Source: Euptelea pleiosperma (Eukaryota > Streptophyta > Magnoliopsida > Ranunculales > Eupteleaceae). Taken from it: DNA of 64,000 nt. Below the pieces are notes generated by a model. It did no database searches. It saw only the letters and a list, made by a program, of their open reading frames with translations, and was not told the DNA's origin. The stretch spans positions 14,316,138-14,380,137 of the forward strand of contig CM068544.1 in NCBI GenBank assembly GCA_035048495.1. Direction: 5' to 3'. Within the stretch, counting starts at the first letter, position 1. Every line of letters begins with the position of its first letter. Position numbers and translations under genes: made by a program. This document shows, piece after piece, positions 43,777 through 55,132 of this stretch.

Positions 43777-45149
43777 ATCGACGTCTCCAGCAGGTAAGAG
43801 TTCGCCTTCTCCTTTCTTCTTCTTCTTATTCTTCTTCCTCTTCTCTTCGTCTTCTCCTTCTTATTTCTTTTCTGACCTACCGGAGTTGCAAACCTGCAAC
43901 TCCGGCCAGTCCTTCCAAGTGGGCTCCCCAGCCTACTAAGATCTCTAAACTCTCCCATTCTCTCTCCTCTTCTCCATCTCTCCTCTCCTCTAGCCGTCAT
44001 CTCCCTTCACGCCCCTCTCATAAAAATAAAAAAAACAAGAAAAAATTAAAAAAAAGATTGTCGGAGTTGCAACCTGCAACTCCGGCGAGGTCCATTACGC
44101 CAGCAAGCTATCTACCCTCTCCCCGTTTCTTCTTGGAACGCCCCTTGCAACCCAAAGGAGGAGCTGCCAGGTTCTCCTGAACCTCCACCATCTTTCAATC
44201 AGCACCATTTCTACTGCTGGTGCAACTCTCCAAGCCATTACAACCTCTCCATTCTCCACTACCGCCCAGCCTCAACCACCATTCCCAAGCCGTCCTCCTG
44301 CTGGCAGCCGCCCCTCATCTCTTAGCATCCTTCTTAACCGTAGGAGCCGCACTCTCCAAAAACACCCATCCAAGCCGTCCATCAACTCTCTCCATCTCCA
44401 TCTCCATCTCCATTCATCTTCTTCACCGGCTTCCTCTCCATTTATCGTTGGAGTTGCAGGCCGTCTTCCCATCACTCCACCGGCCAGATTGCTTCACCCC
44501 TTCCCCGTTCATATTGGTGCTGCCTCCTCTATTGCATATCGGTGTTGCACATCTTCTCATAACTGATGTTGCAAGTCACCGGTTGCTCTCTCAAACACCA
44601 TGTTCTATTAGAAGCAACCCTCAAGCACCATAACCATGGGCTGCACTCAGCTTGCACCTCAAAAAAACTGACCCATTTACTTCATGGTTGGGTAAGTTCC
44701 TAGTTGATAACTTTCTCTCTCCTCCTTTGTTTTCTTCTTTCTCTCTCTACCTCTTATCTTCTTTCTCTACACTTCTCTCTCTATTTAATGCTTTTTAGAT
44801 AACTTTATTCAATAGTTTTTTTTATTATTATTCAAAGCATTGTAATCTGATATTTGAAGTTATTGCTGAGTAATTATTTTATCATTTTCTGATATGGTTA
44901 TAGTCTTTCTCACTCTAAAATCAAGCATGTTTTGAACTCACATATCCACCACTCTCACCCCTCCATTTTGCTCACAAGTATCCGTCATTTTATGTTTCGA
45001 ATTGGTTAAACTAACCCCGAGTGCGGATCAATATCCGACACGAATCCCTATACAATATCTCCATATTTTGCAGGATAAGCGGATAAAAATTATAAATCTT
45101 GTTGATTCTAGGGTTTCCGTAACCAACGACGCGAAAAACCCTAGTTTCA
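43777..45149 (+). repeat. 3' LTR of element H, front part deleted
   Basis: It begins GACGTCTCCAGCAG and is nearly identical to 40145-41521. Donor GTAAGT (44692-44697) and acceptor TTTTGCAG (ending 45073) are intact here. Ends CTAGTTTCA at 45149. Confidence 0.8.
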
Positions 45150-46904
45150 ATAGTCCACTACACAAAGAAATATCCTCCATTGGAGGTATTGATAGGGTGC
45201 ATCTCACCTTATTGGGGAGAGGACAAGTTGGACCAAGGGAAGGAAAAGACAAGTAGAAGCTGAAGTTGCTAAAGTGGGGTCCACATTGCAAGGGTGGCAG
45301 CAAGGCCATGAGGCAAAGGTGGTAGCCATGCACTTGCTGAAGTGCTAAGGTGAGGGCCCATGGGCTTAGCAATGTGTAAAGAGGCCAAGCCATTTGAAAA
45401 TGCATGGGATTAATTCCCATGTATTTGCTGCCCATCACATAGTGGGGTCCACAAGAGGAGAAAGAGAACCGAGCTCTCTCTCTCTTGACCGTCTCTCTTC
45501 CTCCCTGATTTCTATTTTGGCCCAAACCGTTTCCTCCATAAAAGGAAACCCACTCTTTCCCTTTGGATGGTCACGCCTCCTCCAAAAAGATCCCTCCCAC
45601 ATTTCTATCCCTGGCCGTCTTCACTAAACCCTCTCCTCTAACCCTAACGCCCCATTGAACCCAAGCCATTCTCCCATCTAACAGCCACCCCCTCCATCTC
45701 TAAGAGATCTCCACGGAATAGCCACCACGCTAGCCACCCCATCTCACCTCCTCTCCTCGATCTCTCTCAACAAGAAGAACAAAAATAAAAAAAAAGGAGG
45801 AGGAGGTCAGCAAGAGGAGAAAGGGAATGAGAAGTGGATGCTGTCCTTCTTAAGGTGGAGCACCACCATCTCCACCGTTATCCAGCCACTGCCGCTTATT
45901 CCACTGCTGCCACACTGTCCAGCCTCTCCCTCCATCGCTTGCTGCCACAGCCTCTATCACCTGTCGTTTTCTTCCTCACTCCATCTAGCTTCTCAATCCC
46001 GAACACCTCCCTGCTCTTTCTTTCCCACTCTCTTCACTATTTTATCCAAAGGAAAACCAGAAAAACAAAAGCAAGAAAAGAAATAGAGAAAAGAAAGAAA
46101 AAAGAAAGAGGAGAAAAAGAAGAAGAGAGAGGAGAGGACGATCTCCTCTACCGCTCCTCTCCACGGGCCTCCATGTTGTGGTGCGCCACCATCTATCTCC
46201 ACCACGACCTACATCAACCACCGTCCAGTCCTTTAGGGGACCACTAGTCCACCACCTGCTGCTGCGATTTGGGTGGCCTACAACACCCTACTACCATGCC
46301 TCATTCATTCCACCCTACCGGAATCAAACCAGCATCCTCCTTTACCTATTCATCTCGCCAAGTGTTTTTGCATCACCGCTCCCCTCTCAGCTGCTCATAC
46401 TCTTCTAATGGTAAGTAATAGAGCTCATCTTCATGGTTCTTGATCTCCTTACTCTAGTTTCTCTCTCGCTTTCTAGTTAGATTCATGTTTTATTTGTTTT
46501 TAAAGCAAGTTAAGTCTCGATGTGTAGCAACACTTATGTTTTGATTAATGAAAATTCTAGTTTTGTTTCTTTTTAGCTTTCTTAAAGGAACTTTATTTAT
46601 TTCATGCATTTTCTCTTTTAGTTCTTTATTAATCTGATAAATTGCAAGTTCTCAAAAAAAAAATTTGTTTTTAATTCCTTAACCATCATTCTCACTCCTC
46701 CATCTTCCTTATTAGCAATTTCGAGTAAAAATTCATCATTTTATGTGTCTGAATTGTGCAAACTAACCCCGAGTGCGGATCGACATCCGACATACTTCCA
46801 CCGTGCAAAGCATAGCTTAATTTTGCAGGAAATCTCGGATAAATTACAAATGTGTTGGAATTAGGGTTTTCGTAACCAACGACGCGCGAAAACCCTACTT
46901 TCAA
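45150..46904 (+). repeat. 5' LTR of element F (3' portion, front displaced by H)
   Basis: Ends GAAAACCCTACTTTCA at 46904, then AA and PBS. Contains CCATAAAAGG inside an inverted repeat (GTTTCCT...AGGAAAC, 45529-45549), a likely TATA element. CT-rich transcribed sequence follows. Donor GTAAGT (46411-46416) and acceptor TTTTGCAG (ending 46828) define a 418-nt interval, and the CGGAT-CGAC-ATCCG hairpin lies at 46776-46789. Its upstream part differs from the other LTRs (no GGAGTTGCA inverted repeats seen). Confidence 0.75.
46411..46828 (+). other. candidate intron inside the LTR of F
   Basis: ATG/GTAAGTAATAG donor, pyrimidine-rich 3' part and TTTTGCAG/G acceptor. Equivalent positions to the other LTRs. 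Confidence 0.45.
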
Positions 46905-46906
46905 AT

Positions 46907-46920
46907 GGCGCCGCTGCCGC
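46907..46920 (+). other. primer-binding site, tRNA-Asp type (element F)
   Basis: TGGCGCCGCTGCCG, two bases after the LTR end. Confidence 0.87.
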
Positions 46921-48602
46921 TCGAGTGTACGGGAGTGTGAAAAAGGACGTAAAGACAGAATTGGAAAGTTGCCAAATTGGAAAGCTGCTCAATTTGGACA
47001 GCTCAACCTTTTTGAGAAACTTTCAATTTTTTTTGTTTTTAGTGATTTTTAGCAGTCTTTTAAATTACTATTTTTAATGCCTCGGAAGGCCGAGTGCAAA
47101 GTTGTAATAATTTAGGAATTTTACTGCTTTCCAAATAACTGCTAGATCTTGTTCTAGGATTTTTTAGAAACCCTAGATTAAATGGAAAATACCAAAAAAA
47201 TCAAAAATCAAAATTCAAAAAAAATTAGGGTTTGATATTCTGTAGATTTTTAGAAATCACTTATCAAGGATTTACGATTTTTGGAAAGATTCCAAAATCT
47301 TGAAACTCTGCTTAATTAGGATTTCCCCTCTTAGAAGTTTCCTCTTTAGAAGAATTTCTATCTTTAGAAATCTTCCGAATTTGGAAAAGTCTGCAAAAGG
47401 AAACACCCCAAATCTAGCGGAATTTCAATTTTGTAAGGGATCTCGCAATCAAATCTTTCTTGGAAGATCTCCACAGTTCGGGAAACATTCCAATCTAGGT
47501 ATTTTTTGATCTGGGAATTCCTAAATTTTACCCCATCTCGAACTTGGAAATTAATTCAAAAATTTGCCTAAATCCAATACGTGCTCTGTGAACCCTAAAA
47601 AAGCAAGGATCTTCCAAATAGAGTCCCAAATACCTAGACCGTGCGATCTAACTTTTCTGCAGGAACAGGATTCAGTGTGGGTAGGGAGCGAAAGCTCAAA
47701 GAGGTGGAGTCGGGCCCAAGCCCATTAGGATACCCCTCCCTAACCCACAGAGGTGACCCCGTGGTGTGGCCCGCGGGAGGTAAGTCTCTATCCTCGCCTT
47801 GAGTGCGATATAGAGTAATTTGGGTGAATCATTTCTGCATGTCTATTTGTTTTCCAGCAACAACTTATTCGACTTGCGTGGCGTAGCCGTTAATCAATCA
47901 ACTTTAAGAGAGCAGACCCAGCTCCAAAATTGAAACTGGTGGGATTTCATCACCCACCTTATCATTCCAACTGATTTAATCCTAAGGCTCCATTTAATTA
48001 AAAAGAATCAAGAAGTAGAGCCAATTTAGCTCGGTGTTCGAGAAAAAATCCACATAAAGCGAACCCGCTTAACATCCAATCGAAATAAGACCATGAGCGC
48101 GGGTCCCTGTTGTCTAACACACCCATAAGTCCCTGTTACTCAAGTACACTGAGCTCGATGTGGCATCTTGGACTATTCGGCTGTTAGTTGCGTGTGGACT
48201 AGGAACACGCATCAACCCTAGCTTAACCCGAGGGAACACTTTTCTTCTCCACTTGACCAATCCGGTTAGTCTGGGACGTACTTAAGACAGCCATTGTGCC
48301 GCACGTTTGTCTAGGCTTCGGATTGCCTTGTTGTTAACTAGAGTTAGTACTAAAGGATTCGCTCTGAAGAGTGTAGCCTGGCAAGAACCTCTGAGTGCAA
48401 AACAGTTAGTCCGGCGGTTAAAAGATAAACCAGTGGTCCGCCCACTGTCATAATCTACTCTAGCCCCAAAACTAACAAAGATAATTCCTAAAATATATAC
48501 TGATTGCTTACAATAGGATTATCTGTGCTTGGTGTGCATCATTTAGGATAGTGTTCCTCTCTGGCAAATTTTTGCCAAGTATAGAGCTTGCTTCGTCAGC
48601 GT
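46921..48602 (+). other. 5' leader of element F
   Basis: About 1.68 kb, non-coding and colinear with A, C and H. A candidate 78-nt intron spans 47780-47857 (GGAG/GTAAGTCTC donor, TTTGTTTTCCAG acceptor). Confidence 0.7.
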
Positions 48603-50087
48603 ATGCCCATTTGGACTCGTCCGAACAAGCGCTTGGTTCGATTTGAGAATCACGTATCTACAGTGGATCCTCTATTGAATCCTTCCCCATCTCTCTCTCC
48701 ACCCGCCTCCCCCAGTACTACTACCTTTGTAGTCATGGCAGTCGAACGACCTCTTATCGAGACGTTTGCCCCTATCTCTGCTAATCCGCCCACTTGCATT
48801 GTTCTCCCACCTACTACGGCGGTACAGTTTGAGATCAGGCTGCAGATGATCCAAATGCTGCCAACCTTTCGTGGTCTCCGAAGAGAAGACCCATATTCCC
48901 ATATTAGGAAATTCCAACATGTCATCCTACTTTTCAAGAATCAGAACCTCGATGATGACAATGTGCGTCTGCGAGTTTTCCCATTCTCGCTCAAAGACCG
49001 AGCCTCAGATTGGCTCTACTCCTTACCCGCTGATTCAATCAGTAGTTGGAAAGAGTTAGTGGGCAAATTCATGTCTGAATTCTACCCCATGACTCGGACC
49101 AACCAAATGAAACAACTCATCCAGGACTTCCGACAGAAGTACGATGAGAAATTTTTTGAAGCGTGGGATAGATTCCAAGACTACCTGACTAAGTGTCCCC
49201 ACCATAGCATCAACAAGGGCAATCTTGTCCACGTCTTCTATAAAGGACTTACTGATGAGTCTCGGACCATGGTAGAGTCAATGTGCCAGGGAAAATTCCT
49301 GCACCAAACTCCGACCGATGCATACAAATTCTTGGGAGAGTTAGGAGAAAACTCTCAACATTGGACGACTGACTCAGAGTTCAGTCGAACCACTTCGGTC
49401 CAAAGGACAACCAAGGGACATGATGCTACAGCTGATACTGAGCTTCGATCTGTCATTCAAGAATTGAGCAAGTCAGTCTCGGCACTGGCTGTGTTAGTAC
49501 AAAAGCCTACTCAACAATCTACCCCAGTCATGCATGTGGGACACCAGAGCCCTATGGAATCATGTACCCTTTGTCTGCAACCCTCCCATACTACTGAGCA
49601 TTGTCCTTTGAATGAAGGATGGTCCACTCCTCTTCAGGAAGAAGTTTGTGCTTTCAGCACATACAAACCACCCACTTAGAACTCGTACAGTCAATCTTAT
49701 CATCCTGACACGAGAAACCATCCTAACTTCTCTTGGAGGCCTCAGTCTACTCAACCACAAGCTCAACCTCCGCGTCAACCTCAGGGCATGTATCCTCCTG
49801 GGTTCAATCAACCCACTAGGCAATTCAATCAGGGACAATACCAGCAGAGTCAGTACCCATCTACTCAAAACCAGCAGTTCCAACAAGGTCAATACTCTGG
49901 ACAACCGAGCACATTTCAGAATCAGCAAAGAGTTCCCCAGACCTTTCAGAACCAACAAATTGTCCCAACTAATTCTCCAGCCTATAACTATAATGCCCCG
50001 ATGAGCTCGAGTCGCGAATTGGTGCCTTAGCTCCCATTAGCTGCCCCCCAACAGTCCGTCCCAAACCCGGTATCGAGGACCTTCTAG
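48603..50087 (+). pseudogene. gag: gag of element F
   Basis: The start chosen is ATG 48603 (MPIWTRPNKR), matching A and G; an upstream in-frame extension to 48588 begins with TTG, not ATG. Capsid-type domain in the first half (DRASDWLYSLPADS, FYPMTRTNQMKQL, CPHHSINKGNLVHVFYKGL), zinc knuckle CTLCLQPSHTTEHC (about residues 320-334), Gln/Pro/Tyr-rich tail. Stops at 49677-49679 and 50028-50030 are both CAG to TAG. The natural frame end is TAG at 50085-50087, just after CCCAAAC (50060-50066). Confidence 0.9.
50060..50066 (+). other. CCCAAAC heptamer at the gag/pol frame change of F
   Basis: Read C CCA AAC in the gag frame; a -1 shift enters the pol frame (KPGIEDLL). The same arrangement occurs in D, from a different one-base deletion. 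Confidence 0.35.
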
Positions 50088-53000
50088 CTCAACTCTTTAC
50101 TCAATCTATGCAACGCCTAGAGCAACAATAACAACAATCCATGCTTCTTCTAGAGCAACGTTTAGGTAACTTAGAAGCTGAGAAAGCTAAGGGGATCTTT
50201 CCTAGCCAACCCATTACCAACTCTAAAGGAACTGCCAAAGGGACAGTATATGAGATCGGTTCCCAATCTCAAAGCCAGAATGAGAACTGTCAAGGGGAGG
50301 TGCAAGCTGTAACCACCCTACGGTCAAGAAAAACTGTGGACATAGGAGTCCAACCACCACCGGTGCCATCTCCTGCACCCATCACTCGCACAGAGGAAAC
50401 TAGTCCTAATCCTAAGTCTGCTTCCTCTCCCTCTACACCAACATCACATATCCCTGTGCAGAACTCTAAGGCTAAAGACAAATCCATTTGTCGAGTAAAG
50501 CCTCCCTTCCCGGACAGACTTGTCCAAGATAAGCGGGATCAGCAATTCTCAGAGATCTTTGACGTCTTTAAAGACGTCCAGATAAATATTCCATTCCTTT
50601 CTGCTATCAAGCAAATCCCCTCCTATGCCAAATTTCTCAAGGACCTGTGCACAGTCAAGCGGTGTACACATATACCCAAAGCTGCCTTCTTGGCCAAAAA
50701 AGCTACCGCATTCATTCAACGCAACAGTGTGATCAAACACAAGGATCTGGGTAGCCCAACTATCCAATGTGAAATTGGAGACAATTTTAGCTGCACTGCT
50801 TTGCTAGATTTAGGGGCTAGCATCAACCTCATACCGTTCTCGGTATATCAGCAGTTAGGACTGAAGGATATGAAGCCTACCAATGTCACCCTGAAATCGG
50901 CTGATCAGTCCATCAAGATTCCAAGAGGAATCATCGAAGATGTCCTAGTAAAAGTCGCTGACTTTTATTATCCTGTGGACTTTATCATTCTCGACACCGA
51001 GCCGTGTCAGGATAACCGCATTCCGGTCATCTTAGGCCATCCATTCCTTGCAACCGCTAATGCACACATCGGGTGCCGGGACAGAAACATGTCAATTGCT
51101 TTCAGAAACCTCAAAGTTGAGGTCAATATCTTTCGTCTCATGCAACAGGATGCCGATCGCGATGTGGCCGATGAAATGTGTGTCGTTGAGAGTCTAATCC
51201 CGGACTCCACCAAAGATATTCTTAAGCAGTGTCTAGAACACTTTGGAGCTGACTTTGCCATAGAATCAGCCATTTCTGATCTCAATGATCTTTTGGAGAC
51301 TGCTCCACTGATAGAGATCCCCGCTCCACTCATCGAGTTCAAGCCTCTGATAACCATGGCCAGAGAACCCATCCTTCCTTTACTTACTGAAGTCAAACCT
51401 CTTCAATCTGTGTCTTCTATGACACCTACTTCAACTCCATCTGCTCCGACATTGGAGCTCAAGCCACTTCCCACAGATCTTTTCTATGCCTATTTTGGTT
51501 CTAAGGAAACCTACCCTGTCATTATTGCTTCCGCTTTGTCTGCAAGTGAACGTAAGAAACTTCTCGAGCTGCTCAAGGAGCACAAATCTGTGATAGGGTG
51601 GACCATAGACGATATTCGAGGCATAGACACCTCGGTGTGCCAACATCACATCTATCTCGAGGATGAATCCAAAACCTCTCGAGAGCACCAGAGGAGGTTG
51701 AACCCCGTCTTGAAGGAAGTAGTCCGGGACGAGGTCCTCAAACTGTTAGATGCGGGTATCATCTACCCCATCTCCGATAGCAAATGGGTGAGTCCTATTC
51801 ATGTCGTTCCTAAAAAGGCAAGATTCACCGTTGTGGAAAATGAGAACAAGGAAATGATCACCCAGCGCCTAAAGAAAGGGTGGAGAGTCTGCATTGATTA
51901 CCGACGACTCAACACCAACACTAGGAAGGACCATTTTCCTTTATCTTTCATAGACCAGATGTTGGAGAGACTAGCAGGTCACTCCTATTACTGCTTCCTT
52001 GATGGTTACTCAGGGTATAATCAAATACCCATCGCCCCTGAGGATCATGAGAAGACTACTTTCACTTGTCCCTTTGGCACTTTTGCCTACAAGCGCATGC
52101 CCTTTGGCCTCTGCAATGCACCCGCGACCTTTCAAAGGTGTATGATGAGCGTATTCTCTGACATGGTGGAACGATTTCTCGAAGTCTTTATGGATGACTT
52201 CTCAGTCTTTGGGTCATCCTTTGATGACTGTCTCAACCACCTAGGGCTCGTACTTCAACGTTGTCAGGACAAGTGACTTGTCCTCAATTGGGAGAAATGC
52301 CACTTCATGGTGAAGAAAGGCATAGTACTGGGACATGTCATTTCCCATCAGGGCATTGAGGTCGACAAAGCTAAAATCGATATCATCTCGACCTTGTCCA
52401 TTCCTAAGTCAGTACGTGACATCCGATCCTTTTTGGGACACGGAGGATTCTATAGGCGATTCATCAAGGACTTTTCTCAAATCGCTCGACCTCTATCCCA
52501 TCTTCTGGCTAAAGATAGTCCTTTCGACTTTAATGCTGACTGTGTCAAGGCATTTGAGCGTCTCAAATCTGAGCTCACTACTACACCCATTATTCGTTCC
52601 CCGGACTGGACTCTACCTTTCGAGGTAATGTGCGATGCTTCTGACTACGCGTTAAGAGCTATTCTAGGGCAGAGAGTTGACAAAAGGTCACACGTGATCT
52701 ATTATGCTAGCAAAACTCTTAACTCTGCCCAAATGAATTACTCCACCACTGTAAAAGAACTCTTGGCGGTAGTCTTCACCCTTGATAAATTCCGTCTGTA
52801 CCTTTTAGCCACTAAGGTGGTAGTGTACACTGATCATGCAGCCCTTCGATATCTCATGTCGAAAAAGGAAACCAAGCCTCGATTAATCCGATGGATTTTA
52901 TTATTGCAGGAATTCGACCTCGAGATTAAGGACAAGAAAGGAACCGAGAATGTAGTGGCTGATCACTTGTCTAGAGTGACTTTAGAGTCATCCTTCGACA

Positions 53001-53463
53001 ACTAGCCCATCCATGAGACCTTTCCAGACGAACAACTGTTCGCTATCTCTATTAATCCTTGGTATGCTGACATTGTCAACTACCTTGTTACTGAAGAAAT
53101 GCCTTCACACTGGTCAAAACAAGACAGAAGCCAATTCCTAGCAAGAGTTAAGTACAACTCTTGGGATGACCCTTATTTGTATAAATACTATCCTGACCAG
53201 ATCATTCGTCTCTATGTCCCTGAATCAGATCAACTCAATATCTTGTCCTCATGTCATGACCAACCTTGTGGTGGTCATTTTAGCACTAAGAAGACTCCAG
53301 AAAAAGTGCTGCAATGCGGATTCTACTGGCCCACGCTATTTAAAGATGCCCACATCTTCAGCAAAACTTGTCATAATTGCCAACATCTAGGCCGCATCTC
53401 CCAGAGGAACATGATGCCCCTCACTCCCATCCAGGTCGATGAAATATTTGACATATGGGGCAT
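50067..53463 (+). pseudogene. pol: pol of element F, truncated in the integrase core
   Basis: Order: coiled linker with LEQRLGNLEAEKAKGIF, basic segment (RVKPPFPDRLVQDKR), aspartic protease DLGAS (about 50807), RT ([35 protein letters not shown] at about 52188), RNase H ([24 protein letters not shown]), and integrase zinc finger (CGGHFSTKKT...CHNCQ; the first Cys of the CPNC motif is kept). It ends at DIWGI, next to the first catalytic Asp, where G is inserted. Stops: TAA 50129-50131, TGA 52274-52276, TAG 53003-53005. The main open pieces are 50141-52276 and 52307-53005. Confidence 0.9.
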
Positions 53464-55132
53464 TGAAATTAAGGTTTTTCCGTGTCATTGGATCGGAAAC
53501 CCTTGATTTCAACAATATTTGTAATTTCTCCGAATTGGTTCACTTAATCTGCAAATAAGTAGACTTGCACAGTGGCTCGTGTTGGATATCATCCGCACTC
53601 GGGATTAGTTAGCACAATAAGAAACAAGAATAATCAGAAAATACTCAGAATAAATAGAAGGGTGAGAATGGTGGAGATTGATTTAAAATATGTTTGAGAT
53701 TGTTGTTAAAACTATTAGAATGAAAAAAAAAACATAAGAGAAACGAGAATGAAAAACACAATGAATGAAAACAACTTAAACTTGAATTTAAAACTTGTTC
53801 ATTAAACTAAAAACAAATACTTACAATGCTTGTTCAAATGCTTTACAACGGAAATAACATTAAACCAAATTAATCTAGAAAACCATTAAAATATTATCCT
53901 AGAAAGCATGTAAAGGTAGAGAGGGAAAGAAGAGAGTGAAAGAAGATAGGAAGGTTAGAGAGATGAATTAGAGAGAAGCTTACCATTGAAGAGGCAGATG
54001 GTGCAACTTCTATTGGATAAAATTCAATGGGATTGAGGATTGTAGCCTTTGATTGTGGCGAATGGAATGGGCAGCAAGGAGACGTTGCTGTTTGACGCTT
54101 TGCACTTCGAGGTGGAGGCGTTAATGGTGAGCTCGCCGGAGTTGCTCGCAGGAGAAAAAGGGTGAAAAAGAAGAGAAATAAAGAAGAAAGAGAGGAACAG
54201 AAGGGGGAGGGAACCAACCCAAGAAGGAGAGATCGTAGATCTCTTATAGACTTTTTTTTTTCTTTTTGCTTGTTGTAAAAATGATGACCGTTAGATCTAG
54301 AGAGATCCAACGGTTGGGAATGGGTTAGTTAGATGAGAGAGAGAGTGACTAGGATAGAGAGATATGGAGGAGAGAAGAATCGGTCAAGTGAGACCAATTC
54401 TCGCTTGTTGTTGCAAATGGGCATGAGCATGGGTAATGGGCATGGGTCATGGGCATGGGTCATGGGTATGGGTATGGGCATGGGTCATGGGAATGGGTAT
54501 GGGTCATGGGCATGGGTCATGGGTCATGGTTCATGGGTCATGGGTCATGGGCCAAGATAGATAGATAAAGAGAGAAATAGGAGAGAGGTGAGAGAAAAAT
54601 ATAAAAATAAAAGCATTGGAGGGTCTTGAACCCTGGTCTTCTTTATTCTCTCTCATCCGCTCCACCAATAAGTCAAACTTATCCTTTGATGTCAATTGGA
54701 GTGGCCTTTAACACCTAAGTCCTTCTCTTGGTCTCCAGATATTCTCTCTCTTAGTCCTTGTTCCGGCTCTACGATCCTTTAGCTTTGCCCGTATATGACT
54801 TCTATCTTTTTATCCTAGCCTGTTGGCTCTTTAAGCTTTGATAAAAGTCTTCTGTGGTTGATCGTGGGCCCGCCAGTCCTCGAGAATCGCCCGATAGGGT
54901 CTCCTACAAGTGAAAAAGCGCGTAATGAGATTCAACTAAAACGGCTTGATACTAGACTATCCGAAATAAGTATATTTCATGCAAATGGTCAATTTTCGTC
55001 TAAAGAATGCATTCTACGCAATGGAAGAAACTCTTATATAGAAAAGTCGACAAAAAGACAAGTTTTAGGTAGGAGAATGCGGCATCGCTATAAGGATAAT
55101 GGCTTAAAATAGGCACTTTTGAGCGAATATCA
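53464..55132 (-). repeat. 3' LTR of element G (1669 bp)
   Basis: It starts TGAAATTAAGGTTTTTCC and ends GAGCGAATATCA, then CAACCCCCAACTAGC. The shortest complete family LTR apart from the deleted solo copy. Donor GTAAGC (53978-53983) and acceptor TTTGCAG (53549). One AACGG motif (54308-54318). It contains the GGGCAT minisatellite at 54417-54553. Confidence 0.88.
54417..54553. repeat. GGGCAT/GGGTCAT minisatellite
   Basis: About 137 bp of short units (ATGGGC, ATGGGT, ATGGGTC) in mixed order, found only in the LTR of G. The Gly/Met/His/Trp-rich ORF across it is an artefact of the repeat. Confidence 0.92.

Larger units (their letters stand above)
39577..45149 (+). mobile_element. rearranged non-autonomous Athila-derived element H
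   Basis: Plus-oriented: 5'-truncated LTR 39577-41521, PBS 41524-41537, leader, start of the capsid-less gag-like ORF 43288-43776, then a direct jump into the interior of the second LTR (43777-45149). The LTR copies are nearly identical over their shared part (40145-41521 against 43777-45149). The rest of the internal region and the front of the 3' LTR are deleted. The right flank is F's LTR (next bases ATAGT, 45150-45154). Confidence 0.78.
45150..53463 (+). mobile_element. autonomous-type Athila element F (LTR part, gag, pol), interrupted
   Basis: Plus-oriented: rest of the 5' LTR (45150-46904), PBS, leader, gag 48603-50087, pol to 53463, where G's LTR begins inside the integrase coding sequence at DIWGI. 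It carries five premature stops, all explicable as C to T changes, and is clearly non-functional. Closely related to D. Confidence 0.87.

Noticed and set aside
48588..48602. Gag start of F at 48588
   Set aside because: The codon is TTG; ATG 48603 matches the start in A and G.
54333..54560. Met/Gly/His/Trp repeat peptide
   Set aside because: Translation of the GGGCAT minisatellite.
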